A stretch of DNA of 64,000 bases from DATATV01 sp036268615 (lineage in GTDB: Bacteria > Actinomycetota > Actinomycetes > Mycobacteriales > Pseudonocardiaceae), in contig DATATV010000098.1 of assembly GCA_036268615.1 (NCBI GenBank), forward strand, positions 1 to 64,000. The letters are read 5' to 3'. Each line of letters begins with the position of its first letter. Positions within the stretch are counted from its first letter, which is position 1. Made by a program: the position numbers and the translations under genes. Below the pieces are notes generated by a model. It was not told the origin of the DNA. It searched no databases and worked only from the letters and a program-made list of their open reading frames with translations. This document shows positions 8,569-16,460 of this stretch, piece by piece.

Positions 8569-10035
8569 ATGACCGTCCAGCTCACCGAGGCAGCCGATGC
8601 CGCAACGACCGCCCCACCACCCCGTCGCTGGCTGATCCTCACCGTGATCGGCCTGGCCCAACTGATGGTCGTGCTGGACATCACCGTCGTGAACATCGCG
8701 CTCCCCTCGGCCCAGCACGATCTCGGCTTCTCCGTGCCGGACCGGCAATGGGTCGTCACCGCGTACGCGCTCGCCTTCGGCGGCCTGCTGCTGGTCGGCG
8801 GGCGGCTGTCCGACCTGCTCGGCCGCCGGACCACCTTCATCGTCGGCCTCATCGGTTTCGCCGTGGTGTCCGCCGTCGGCGGTGCCGCCCCGGGGTTCGG
8901 CACGCTGGTCGCGGCGCGCGCCGTGCAGGGCGCGTTCGGCGCGTTGCTCGCTCCCTCGGCCCTGGCGCTACTCGGCACGACGTTCACCGACCCGCGCGAG
9001 CGGCGCACGGCGCTGGGCGTCTACACCGCGCTCGCCGGCGCCGGCGGTGCGGTCGGGCTGCTGCTCGGCGGGGTGCTGACCGAGTACGTGTCCTGGCGCT
9101 GGTCGCTCTACGTCAACGTCGTGTTCGCCGTGGTCGCGCTGATCGGCGCGCTGATCCTGCTCCCCCGTCAGCGGCGCGACCCCGCCGCCCGGCTGGACGT
9201 GCCCGGCAGCCTGCTCGCGGTCGCCGGGCTGGCCGGGATCGTCTACGGCTTCAGCGAAGCGTCCACCGACGGCTGGGGCGCCGCCCGCACTCTGGGCCCG
9301 ATCGTCGCGGGTGTGCTGCTGCTGACCGGCTTCGTGTTCGTCGAGCGGCGCGTCGCCCACCCGTTGGTGCCGATCAGCATCCTGGCCGACCGCACCCGGG
9401 GTGGCGCGTATCTGGGCACCCTGCTCGGCGGTGTCGCCGCGATCGGGATGTTTCTGCTGGTCACGTACTATCTGCAAGGCGTGCTCGGCTACTCGCCGCT
9501 GATCACCGGCGTCGCGTTCCTGCCGTTCGTCGGGGGTGCGATCGTCGGCGCCAACGTGGTCAGCAACATCGCCCTGAGCCGGTTCGGTCCTCGGCTCGTC
9601 GCGCCGGTCGGCATGGTGGCGGCCGCAGTCGGCGTCGAATGGCTGGCCCGCCTCGGCGTGCACACCGGTTACGGCCTCGGTGTGGCTCCCGGGCTCGCGC
9701 TGATCGGCCTCGGTGTCAGCAGTGTGCTGACCACCGCGTTCAGCCTCGGCCCGGCCGGCACCGCACCCGCCGACACGGGCGTGGCCTCGGCGCTGGTCAA
9801 CAGCGGCAACCAGATCGGCGGTTCGCTCGGCGCCGCGCTGCTCAACACCATCGCCGCCAATGCCACCGTCAGCTACCTCAGCATGCACCCGACCACGCCA
9901 GCCGCCGCGAGCGTGCACGGCGACGGCGTGGCCTTCACGGTGCTGGCGGGCATCCTGGTCGTCGGCGCGATGCTGACCGGCGCGGTGCATCGACCCCGCC
10001 AGGGTCAATCGGCGAGCGTGAGACAGGCCGCGTAG
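8569..10035 (+). CDS. DHA2-type MFS multidrug exporter (14 TM)
   Basis: 488 aa with 14 predicted membrane helices. Motif D1 LDITVVNIALPS is diagnostic of 14-TM drug:H+ antiporters; also present are GGRLSDLLGRR (motif A) and a motif C-like stretch AGAGGAVGLLLGGVLTEYVS. Predicted to export toxic organic cations or antibiotics across the cytoplasmic membrane using the proton gradient. Expression should be controlled by the divergent TetR through the palindrome ending just before the ATG. A hairpin follows the stop. Confidence 0.9.
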   Translation: MTVQLTEAADAATTAPPPRRWLILTVIGLAQLMVVLDITVVNIALPSAQHDLGFSVPDRQWVVTAYALAFGGLLLVGGRLSDLLGRRTTFIVGLIGFAVVSAVGGAAPGFGTLVAARAVQGAFGALLAPSALALLGTTFTDPRERRTALGVYTALAGAGGAVGLLLGGVLTEYVSWRWSLYVNVVFAVVALIGALILLPRQRRDPAARLDVPGSLLAVAGLAGIVYGFSEASTDGWGAARTLGPIVAGVLLLTGFVFVERRVAHPLVPISILADRTRGGAYLGTLLGGVAAIGMFLLVTYYLQGVLGYSPLITGVAFLPFVGGAIVGANVVSNIALSRFGPRLVAPVGMVAAAVGVEWLARLGVHTGYGLGVAPGLALIGLGVSSVLTTAFSLGPAGTAPADTGVASALVNSGNQIGGSLGAALLNTIAANATVSYLSMHPTTPAAASVHGDGVAFTVLAGILVVGAMLTGAVHRPRQGQSASVRQAA

Positions 10036-10046
10036 CCGTGGCGGCC

Positions 10047-10072
10047 CTCTCGCGACGAATCCGTTGCGAGAG
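10047..10072. terminator. bidirectional terminator
   Basis: CTCTCGCGACG-AATC-CGTTGCGAGAG stem-loop, 10 of 11 pairs, in the 46-bp gap between the convergent exporter and antiporter genes. Confidence 0.6.
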
Positions 10073-10081
10073 CTGATCAAC

Positions 10082-11959
10082 TCAGCCCAGTTGCTTGTCC
10101 AGGAAGCACCAGCGCCACGTCTCGCCGGGCTCGAAGCTGCGCATCACCGGGTGGCGGCTGTCGTGGAAGTGCTGGGACGCGTGCTTGCGCGGCGAGGAGT
10201 CACAGCACGCGACATTGCCGCACTGGAGACACATCCGCAGGTGCACCCAGGTCGTGCCCGCCGCGATGCACTCCGCGCAGCTGTCCGCGGAACTCGGTTC
10301 GAGCACGGCCCATTCGTGGGCGAGATGCTTGCACGAGCCGACCGTCGCCGCCGGGGTGCTCAGCTCGCGCTCGACCGGGGCCTCCTCGTCCTCGTTCGGG
10401 TCGAGCATCGACTCCTCGATGTCGAGCTGCTGGAGCACCCGCCGCAGCACCACGTCGTCGACGGTGCCGCCGTCCCGGGCCTTGAGGCACCGGTCGCGCT
10501 CGACTTCGAGCAGTTGCAGGCGAAGCCGCCGGTAGGCGTCGCTCGGCGTCTCCTCCAGGGTGCTCTGCCGGCCGAGCTGCTCCCACGCCGAGTACGACCG
10601 GTCCTGCAACCGGTCGCGCAGCCGCTGGATGACCTCGTCCGCGTCCCCTGGCCCGCGGATCTCCTCCAGTTTGGCCAGAGCCACGTGGGTCATCTCGTTG
10701 ACCACGGCGGCTTCCTGCAACGAGTCCTCGGCCGGGTCCGGTCGCGGCAGGCGGAGTCGGCGCAACAGCGACGGCAACGTCATGCCCTGCACGACAAGCG
10801 TGCCGGCCACGACGACGAACGCGGCGAGCACGAGCACCGCCCGCTGCGGGGTGTCGGCCGGCAGGACGAACGCCGCCGCGAGCGTGACGACGCCGCGCAT
10901 GCCCGCCCAGGCGACCACCGCGGAGTAGCGCCACGGCCAGATGTGCATCCGCACGATGTTCAGCCGGGCGATCGCGCGGCCCAGGATGCCGATGCCGACC
11001 AACCAGAGAATGCGGGTGCCGATCGTCGCGCCGAGCACGGCCGCGCAGATGCCGGCGAGCAGCTGCCAGGACAGGCCGCTGGCCGCGACCTCGGTGAGAA
11101 TTCGCCGCAGTTGCAGGCCGATCAGCAGGAAGACGACGTTCTCCAGCAGGAACTGCACGGTCTGCCAGTTGTGCCGGCTGGCGAGCCGGGCCGAGCCGGA
11201 CAGGATCGTCGGCGACTTGTGGCCGAGGATGATGCCGGCAACGACCACCGCGAGCACACCGGAACCGTGCAGTTCCTCGGCGCACAGGTAGGCGATGAAC
11301 GGCACGGCGAACGAGAGCGCCGTATCGGTGACGTGGTCGGTGATCTTCGCCCGCGCGACGGAAGCCAGCAGGCCGACCACCCCACCCACGGCGACCCCGC
11401 CGACCGCGGCGACAACGAAGTCGAGCCCGACCTGCCAGACCGAGATCGATCCGGCGATGGCGGCGATCGCGGTCCGCAACGCGACCAGCGCGGCCGCGTC
11501 GTTGAACAGGCTCTCCCCTTCCAGCAGTCGAACCAGCTTGCGCGGCATACCGACCCGGCGCGCGACCACACTCGCCGCGACCGCGTCGGGCGGCGCGACC
11601 ACCGCACCGATCGCGATGCCGGCGGCCAGTGGCAGCCCTGGGACCACTGCCCAGGCGACCAGGCCGACGCCGAAGGTGGTGAAGACCACCAGGCCCACGG
11701 AGAGCAGTGCGATGGAACCGCGGTGTTTGCGGAAATCGAAGAGTGAGGTCTGGATCGCGGCCGAGTAGAGCAGGGGTGGCAGCAGGCCGATCAGAACCAC
11801 CTCGGGGTCCAGGCGGTAGCTGGGGACGCCTGGGATGTAGGAAGCTGCTACGCCTACGGCGATCAGGCAGAGGGGTGCTGGCCAGTCCAGCCGCCGGGCT
11901 GCGGCTGTGACGACAAGAACCGTCACGACCAGGGCGACTATCTCTGCGGCGATCTGCAT
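10082..11959 (-). CDS. CPA1 Na+/H+ antiporter with C-terminal UBP-type zinc finger
   Basis: 625 aa. Residues about 1-410 form the transporter, with VAPPDAVAA and GESLFNDAAALV, which carry the conserved cation-binding acidic residues of the NhaP/CPA1 family. A charged cytoplasmic domain with helices (about 415-540) follows. The last 90 residues are a ubiquitin-hydrolase-type zinc finger: CKHLAHEW, SCAECIAAGTTWVHLRMCLQ, CGNVACCDSS, HASQHFHDSRHPV. Predicted to exchange Na+ or K+ for protons. The zinc finger probably has a regulatory role, since bacteria lack ubiquitin proper. Start is the ATG of MQIAAEIV; the longer frame upstream has repeat-like sequence. Confidence 0.88.
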   Translation of the reverse strand: MQIAAEIVALVVTVLVVTAAARRLDWPAPLCLIAVGVAASYIPGVPSYRLDPEVVLIGLLPPLLYSAAIQTSLFDFRKHRGSIALLSVGLVVFTTFGVGLVAWAVVPGLPLAAGIAIGAVVAPPDAVAASVVARRVGMPRKLVRLLEGESLFNDAAALVALRTAIAAIAGSISVWQVGLDFVVAAVGGVAVGGVVGLLASVARAKITDHVTDTALSFAVPFIAYLCAEELHGSGVLAVVVAGIILGHKSPTILSGSARLASRHNWQTVQFLLENVVFLLIGLQLRRILTEVAASGLSWQLLAGICAAVLGATIGTRILWLVGIGILGRAIARLNIVRMHIWPWRYSAVVAWAGMRGVVTLAAAFVLPADTPQRAVLVLAAFVVVAGTLVVQGMTLPSLLRRLRLPRPDPAEDSLQEAAVVNEMTHVALAKLEEIRGPGDADEVIQRLRDRLQDRSYSAWEQLGRQSTLEETPSDAYRRLRLQLLEVERDRCLKARDGGTVDDVVLRRVLQQLDIEESMLDPNEDEEAPVERELSTPAATVGSCKHLAHEWAVLEPSSADSCAECIAAGTTWVHLRMCLQCGNVACCDSSPRKHASQHFHDSRHPVMRSFEPGETWRWCFLDKQLG

Positions 11960-12274
11960 CGGGTCATCATCACGTGGGCGGCCCTGTCGCGCCAGGCCCT
12001 GGCGCGCCAGCGGCGAGGGAGGGCCAGGAGCGAAGTGACCCCAGTCCTGCTGGATGAGGATTTTCGCCACCAAGGACTTCGCCGCCGGAGATTTCGCCGC
12101 CAGGACAGCACACGGGCCAACCGGGTCCTGTTAGGTGGGTGGTCCTTCTTCCCGATGCGCGATTGTCTTACGTTTTTGGTGCTGCATCACGGGCGCCTGG
12201 TATCGGGATGAAGGGGTAGTGCGGTCTTCGTCTCGTCGTGGTGTGGCGGTTGCGGTTTGGTGATTTCGATCTTG
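11960..12274. other. intergenic region with dispersed palindromic repeat
   Basis: No gene seen. 11980-12040 holds a copy of a repeat found again at 21555-21600 and, inverted, around the insertion sequence (21707-22712): GGCCCTGTCGCGCCAG plus GAGGGCCAGGAGCGAAG separated by a short variable stretch. Here the centre forms CGCGCCAGG-c-CCTGGCGCG. Confidence 0.6.
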
Positions 12275-13948
12275 TCAAATGTCCAGGATCAGGTCCGTTT
12301 TTGGTTGGGAGCAACAGATCAGGGCAGTTCCTTGGGCCGGTGGTTCCAGTGGGTCGGGCTGGTAGTCGACTGTGCCGGCCAGGACCGGGGTTTGGCACAG
12401 GTGACAGACGCCGGAGCGGCAGGACCACTGGGTCGGCACGTCGCAGGCTTCGGCGAACTCCAGCAGGGTGCGGTGTTCGTCGCTCCACGGCACGGTGAGG
12501 CCACTCCTGGTGAACGTGACGGCCCGGCCGGTGCCTACCGGGCCGGGCGGGGGATGTGGGGCCGGATGCTCGGTCTCCGTGACGCCGGGGTTGATCGCCG
12601 GGCGGGCGCCGAACAACTCGCTGTGGATGTGGTCCGCGCTCAGGCCGATCCGCACGAGCGCCGTGCGCATGGCGGCCATGAACTCGTCCGGGCCGCACAC
12701 GTACGCGCTCGCCGTGACCGGCAGGTTCAACTCGGCCAGGATCTCGGCGGACAACCGGCCGTCCACGCCGGGATTTGTGTAGTGCGAGTGGACTCGGTCG
12801 AGGCCGGTCAGTAGCTGACCGACCTCCGCCAGGAACGCTGGCGACCTGGAGGTGTGCACCCACCAGATCTCCCGCAGGCTCCCGGCCGCCGCGAGTGCGT
12901 GCAGCATCGCGAGTACCGGAGTGACGCCGATGCCGGCGGAGAGCAGGACAACCGGTTCCTCGCCGGCCGTCAGCACGAAGTCACCCCGGGGTGCGGCCAC
13001 CTCCAGCACGTTCCCGGTCGTCAACGCATGCATGACGGGGCTGACGGCTCCGCTCAGCTCGCGTTTGACGCTGATCCGCCATTCCCGTTCCGACGGCGGG
13101 CCGGACAGTGAGTAGCTGCGCACGCCTGCGCCCGACGGCCGCACGGTCAGGTACTGGCCGGGCTCGGGGCTGGGCAGCGGCGAGTCGTCGGGGGTGGTGA
13201 GGTAGATGGACAGCACCGCCGGGCTCTCCGGGACGACCCGGGAGACCCGGAGCGGGCGGAAACCGGGCCAACCGGATGACACCTCCGGAACAGCGGGCGC
13301 GGGGTCGAGCAGGTCGCGGAAGGAGTCCCGCCAGCCGGGGCTGAGTGCGGGAATGTCCGCTGCCGCGCGGAGTTGGTCCGTGTCCCGGTCGGGTAGGTAG
13401 AGCAGGGCGCCGATCGCGGCGACGGTCATCCGGTGTCGGCCGAGGCCGGTGCGGACGATCTCGTCGCCGGCCTGGACCGAGCCCTCGGTGAGCACCCGCA
13501 GGTAGAAGCCAGGACGGTGGCGGGCGACCAGCAGCGCCGGCATGTCCGGCACGCCCAGGCGCATGCCGACCCGGAAGCACGTCACGCGCGGTTGGGTCAC
13601 CTCGAACTCGGCCGCGCCGATCCGGAAGCGGTCGCCGATGTGCACCTCGTCGTCGGCCAGGCCGTCGACAGTGAAGTTCTCGCCGAACTGGCCGTACTCA
13701 AGGTCGTCCCGGCTCAGCGTGCGCCGCCAGAAGTCGTAGGACTCGCGTTGGTACACCAGCACGGCACGGATCTCGCCGCCGTGGCCGTTGCGGTCGCCCT
13801 GCCCGTCTCCTTCGAGGTTGAGCCGGCGGGCCTTGACCGGGCCGTCGACGGGGTACTTGAAGATCCCGGTGTGGACGGTCCGGCCCTGCCACGCCACGTC
13901 GGCGGGCATTCCGACGTTGACCGACAGCAGGTGCGGCAGCGTGCTCAT
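12275..13948 (-). CDS. MOSC domain / flavin reductase / 2Fe-2S ferredoxin fusion protein
   Basis: 557 aa in three parts. Residues about 1-200 are a MOSC domain with the conserved cysteine in VTQPRVTCFRVGMRLG. About 220-460 is a ferredoxin-NADP reductase-like module with RSYSLSGPP (flavin), LLSAGIGVTPVLAMLHAL (nucleotide) and YVCGPDEFM. About 470-557 is a plant-type 2Fe-2S ferredoxin with CRSGVCHLCQTPV and a downstream CC pair. MOSC proteins bind molybdenum cofactor sulfur and reduce N-hydroxylated substrates, so the whole is probably a self-sufficient redox enzyme. The ATG is directly adjoined by GGAAGGAG; a TTG 15 nt upstream is possible. Confidence 0.85.
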   Translation of the reverse strand: MSTLPHLLSVNVGMPADVAWQGRTVHTGIFKYPVDGPVKARRLNLEGDGQGDRNGHGGEIRAVLVYQRESYDFWRRTLSRDDLEYGQFGENFTVDGLADDEVHIGDRFRIGAAEFEVTQPRVTCFRVGMRLGVPDMPALLVARHRPGFYLRVLTEGSVQAGDEIVRTGLGRHRMTVAAIGALLYLPDRDTDQLRAAADIPALSPGWRDSFRDLLDPAPAVPEVSSGWPGFRPLRVSRVVPESPAVLSIYLTTPDDSPLPSPEPGQYLTVRPSGAGVRSYSLSGPPSEREWRISVKRELSGAVSPVMHALTTGNVLEVAAPRGDFVLTAGEEPVVLLSAGIGVTPVLAMLHALAAAGSLREIWWVHTSRSPAFLAEVGQLLTGLDRVHSHYTNPGVDGRLSAEILAELNLPVTASAYVCGPDEFMAAMRTALVRIGLSADHIHSELFGARPAINPGVTETEHPAPHPPPGPVGTGRAVTFTRSGLTVPWSDEHRTLLEFAEACDVPTQWSCRSGVCHLCQTPVLAGTVDYQPDPLEPPAQGTALICCSQPKTDLILDI

Positions 13949-13974
13949 CTCCTTCCGTGACAACGATTCTCGGG

Positions 13975-14691
13975 TCAGGTCAGCGGCTCGCCGCCGTCGA
14001 CCTTCAGCGTCATGCCGGTGACGAACGTGTTGGTCATGGCGAAGAGCGCGGCGGCGGCGATGTCGTCGACGGTGCCGATCCGGCGGGCCGGGTTGTGGGT
14101 GCTCAGGTGCTCGAAGTACTCCTGCTTGCCCTGCTCGCCCAACGAGTCCCAGATACCGGTGTCGATCACACCCGGCGAGATCGCGTTGACCCGGATCGGG
14201 CCCAGTTCCAACGCCAGCGAGCGGGTGAGGAAGTCCACGGCACCGTTGGTGATGGCGACCCCGAGGTAGCCGACGTTCACCTTGAACGCGTTGACGCCGG
14301 AGAACAGCACGATCGACCCGCCCGGCGCGATCCGCGGGGCGAAGTGCTTGGCCAGCATGGTCGGGCCGATCACCTTGGTGTCGAAGGACTTCCGCAGATC
14401 TTCGCGGTCGAGTTCGGCGAGTTTGCCACGGGCCCGGGCGGACACGGTGGACACGATGTGGTCGATGGTGCCGAGGCGCTCCGCCAGCGCGGCGATCGAC
14501 GCGTCGTCGGTCACGTCGACGGTCTCGGGCACGATGCCGGGGTCGTCGTAGGCCGCAGCCAGCGCCTCCTTGTTCCGGCCGGCGACCACGACCCGGGCGC
14601 CCTCCGCGCGGGCGAGTTCGGCGATGGCCCGGGCTATGCCACTCCCCCGACCGACCACGAGCACGGTGCGGTTCTGCAGTGACGTTCCCAT
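13975..14691 (-). CDS. atypical short-chain dehydrogenase-like protein
   Basis: 238 aa. Overall SDR layout: VLVVGRGSGIARAIAELARA instead of the usual TGxxxGIG, RVNAISPGVIDTG near the C-terminus, and an ending KVDGGEPLT. The usual YxxxK catalytic pair is absent: the aligned segment reads VAITNGAVDFLTR, with V and N at the Tyr and Lys positions. It is closely similar to the gene at 20222. It may bind NAD(P) without normal SDR chemistry. It stands 27 bp downstream of nothing co-directional except the MOSC fusion gene, which follows it in the same direction. Confidence 0.8.
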   Translation of the reverse strand: MGTSLQNRTVLVVGRGSGIARAIAELARAEGARVVVAGRNKEALAAAYDDPGIVPETVDVTDDASIAALAERLGTIDHIVSTVSARARGKLAELDREDLRKSFDTKVIGPTMLAKHFAPRIAPGGSIVLFSGVNAFKVNVGYLGVAITNGAVDFLTRSLALELGPIRVNAISPGVIDTGIWDSLGEQGKQEYFEHLSTHNPARRIGTVDDIAAAALFAMTNTFVTGMTLKVDGGEPLT

Positions 14692-14952
14692 GTGGATCGA
14701 CTCCTGTGCGATGGACTTGGCATCACGCTAACCATCCCGCGGTCCGCCCGTGTGCTCAGCCGGATGAATGTTTTCGAGTCTCGACGAAGGTTTCCCGAAT
14801 GACTCACCGGACATGTTCGCCATTCCCGTGAGGGGAGGCGATGATGCAGGACCACTGGTGCCGCCGCACCGGTCGCGGTCGGCCAGAAGGAGATGGGCGT
14901 GATCGCTTCCACCCGCCACCGGTTCACCGCCCACCCGACGGTGTGCACGCCG

Positions 14953-15462
14953 TCAGTCCCCCGTCCGGGTGCGCTGGTAGTGCCGGCGCGCCTTCATCCG
15001 GTTGCCGCAGACCGCCATCGAGCACCAGCGGGCACTGTTGGGCTTGCTGTGGTCGATCAGGAACCGCCGGCACTCCTCGTTGGCACACGGGCGCAGCCGC
15101 CCGGGGCCGGACACCCGCAGCGCGTCCCAGGCGAGCACCGCCCGCGCCGCCGCGCCGCGTCCCTCGGGCACGTCGAGCGTCCAGCCGACGCCCTCGCCGA
15201 TGAACGACGCCCGGTAGCTCACGCCCTCGACGAACCGACCGACCGCGCTCGCCGGCCGGTCACCACGCACCACGTCCTGCAGAACCGAGCGCGCGTCGAG
15301 CAGGCTCTGCCACTCCTCGGCGGAGGCCGGCTGGCCGTGCCCGGCGAGCCAGCTCAGGCCGGCGTCGGCGTCGGCGAGCTCGTCCTGGAGCGACCCGTCC
15401 ACCACCGGGGTGGTGTTCAGCAGGTCCAACAGCAACGTCTCGTCGGTCTTCACCATCGTCAT
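14953..15462 (-). CDS. CGNR zinc-finger regulator (ABATE domain)
   Basis: 169 aa. The N-terminal stress-responsive ABATE-like domain (LLLDLLNTTPVVDG) is followed by a C-terminal CGNR zinc finger, CANEECRRFLIDHSKPNSAR, WCSMAVCGNRMKARRHYQR. These are predicted transcription factors. ATG at 15462 chosen, with GGAGG 8 nt upstream. It is divergent from an alpha/beta hydrolase with TAACCT...AGGTTA half sites between, so it probably controls that gene. A second CGNR gene lies at 18476. Confidence 0.88.
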   Translation of the reverse strand: MTMVKTDETLLLDLLNTTPVVDGSLQDELADADAGLSWLAGHGQPASAEEWQSLLDARSVLQDVVRGDRPASAVGRFVEGVSYRASFIGEGVGWTLDVPEGRGAAARAVLAWDALRVSGPGRLRPCANEECRRFLIDHSKPNSARWCSMAVCGNRMKARRHYQRTRTGD

Positions 15463-15467
15463 CGATC

Positions 15468-15496
15468 TAACCTCCAAATCATCACTTGACAGGTTA
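15468..15496. promoter_or_regulatory. putative CGNR operator/promoter
   Basis: Inverted half sites TAACCT and AGGTTA, 17 nt apart, lie between the divergent CGNR and hydrolase genes. A TTGACA (15486-15491) suitable as a -35 element for the hydrolase overlaps the right half site. Function inferred from position. Confidence 0.4.
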
Positions 15497-15548
15497 CACG
15501 AAGGAGTGCTTGAGTTCTAACCATCAAAGTAAATCAAAGGAGTTAGAG

Positions 15549-16421
15549 ATGGTCGCCGTTCATCACCGCTACGCCACCGTGCAGGGTCAGCAGCTGTTCT
15601 ACCGGGAGGCCGGACCCGCCGACGCCCCGGTGATCGCGCTGCTGCACGGCTTCCCGACCAGCTCGTTCATGTTCCGCCAGCTGATCCCCGCGCTGGCCGA
15701 CCGCTACCACGTGATCGCTCCCGACCACCTTGGCTTCGGCCTGTCCGACGCCCCCTCCGCCGGCGAGTTCACCTACACCTTCGACGCGCTGACCGAACTG
15801 ACCAGCGGCCTGCTCGACCTGCTTGGCGTCACCCGCTACGCGATGTACGTGCAGGACTACGGCGCCCCGATCGGCTGGCGGCTGGCGCTGGCCAACCCGC
15901 GGGCGATCACCGCGATCGTCACGCAGAACGGCAACGGCTACGACACCGGCTTCATGCCGGGCTTCTGGAAGGTCGTCTGGGACTACCAGCAGGAGCAGAC
16001 ACCGGAGACCGAGGCCAACATCCGCGCCGCGCTGACGCTGGAGCTGACCAAGTGGCAGTACCTCACCGGTGTCCCGGACGAGACCCTGGTCAGCCCGGAC
16101 GCCTGGGAGCACGACTTCGCGCTGCTCTCCCGGCCGGGCAACGACGAGATCCAGCTCGCACTGTTCCGCGACTACTCGACCAACCCGCCGATGTACCCGG
16201 CACTGCACGAGTTCCTGCGCGACAACCAGCCGCCGGTGCTCGCGGTGTGGGGCAAGGGCGACGAGATCTTCGGACCCGACGGTGCCCGCGCCTTCGCCGA
16301 GGACGTGCCGGACGCGGAGATCCACCTGCTCGACGGTGGGCACTTCCTGCTGGAGAGCGCCGGTGACGAGGCCGCCGCGCTGATCCACGACTTCCTCGAC
16401 CGCAAGACGGCCGCGAAGTAA
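15549..16421 (+). CDS. alpha/beta hydrolase, haloalkane dehalogenase / epoxide hydrolase type
   Basis: 290 aa. Oxyanion motif LLHGFPTSSFMFR; nucleophile in YVQDYGAPIGWRLAL, an Asp rather than Ser, which marks the dehalogenase/epoxide hydrolase branch; the catalytic His is in LDGGHFLLES. A cap domain lies at about residues 130-220. Predicted to hydrolyse epoxides or C-halogen bonds in the cytoplasm; the substrate is unknown. ATG chosen because AAAGGAG lies 6 nt upstream. Likely regulated by the divergent CGNR protein. Confidence 0.87.
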   Translation: MVAVHHRYATVQGQQLFYREAGPADAPVIALLHGFPTSSFMFRQLIPALADRYHVIAPDHLGFGLSDAPSAGEFTYTFDALTELTSGLLDLLGVTRYAMYVQDYGAPIGWRLALANPRAITAIVTQNGNGYDTGFMPGFWKVVWDYQQEQTPETEANIRAALTLELTKWQYLTGVPDETLVSPDAWEHDFALLSRPGNDEIQLALFRDYSTNPPMYPALHEFLRDNQPPVLAVWGKGDEIFGPDGARAFAEDVPDAEIHLLDGGHFLLESAGDEAAALIHDFLDRKTAAK

Positions 16422-16460
16422 CCCAGAACGATCCACTGCAGACACATCGGGAGAACGCAG

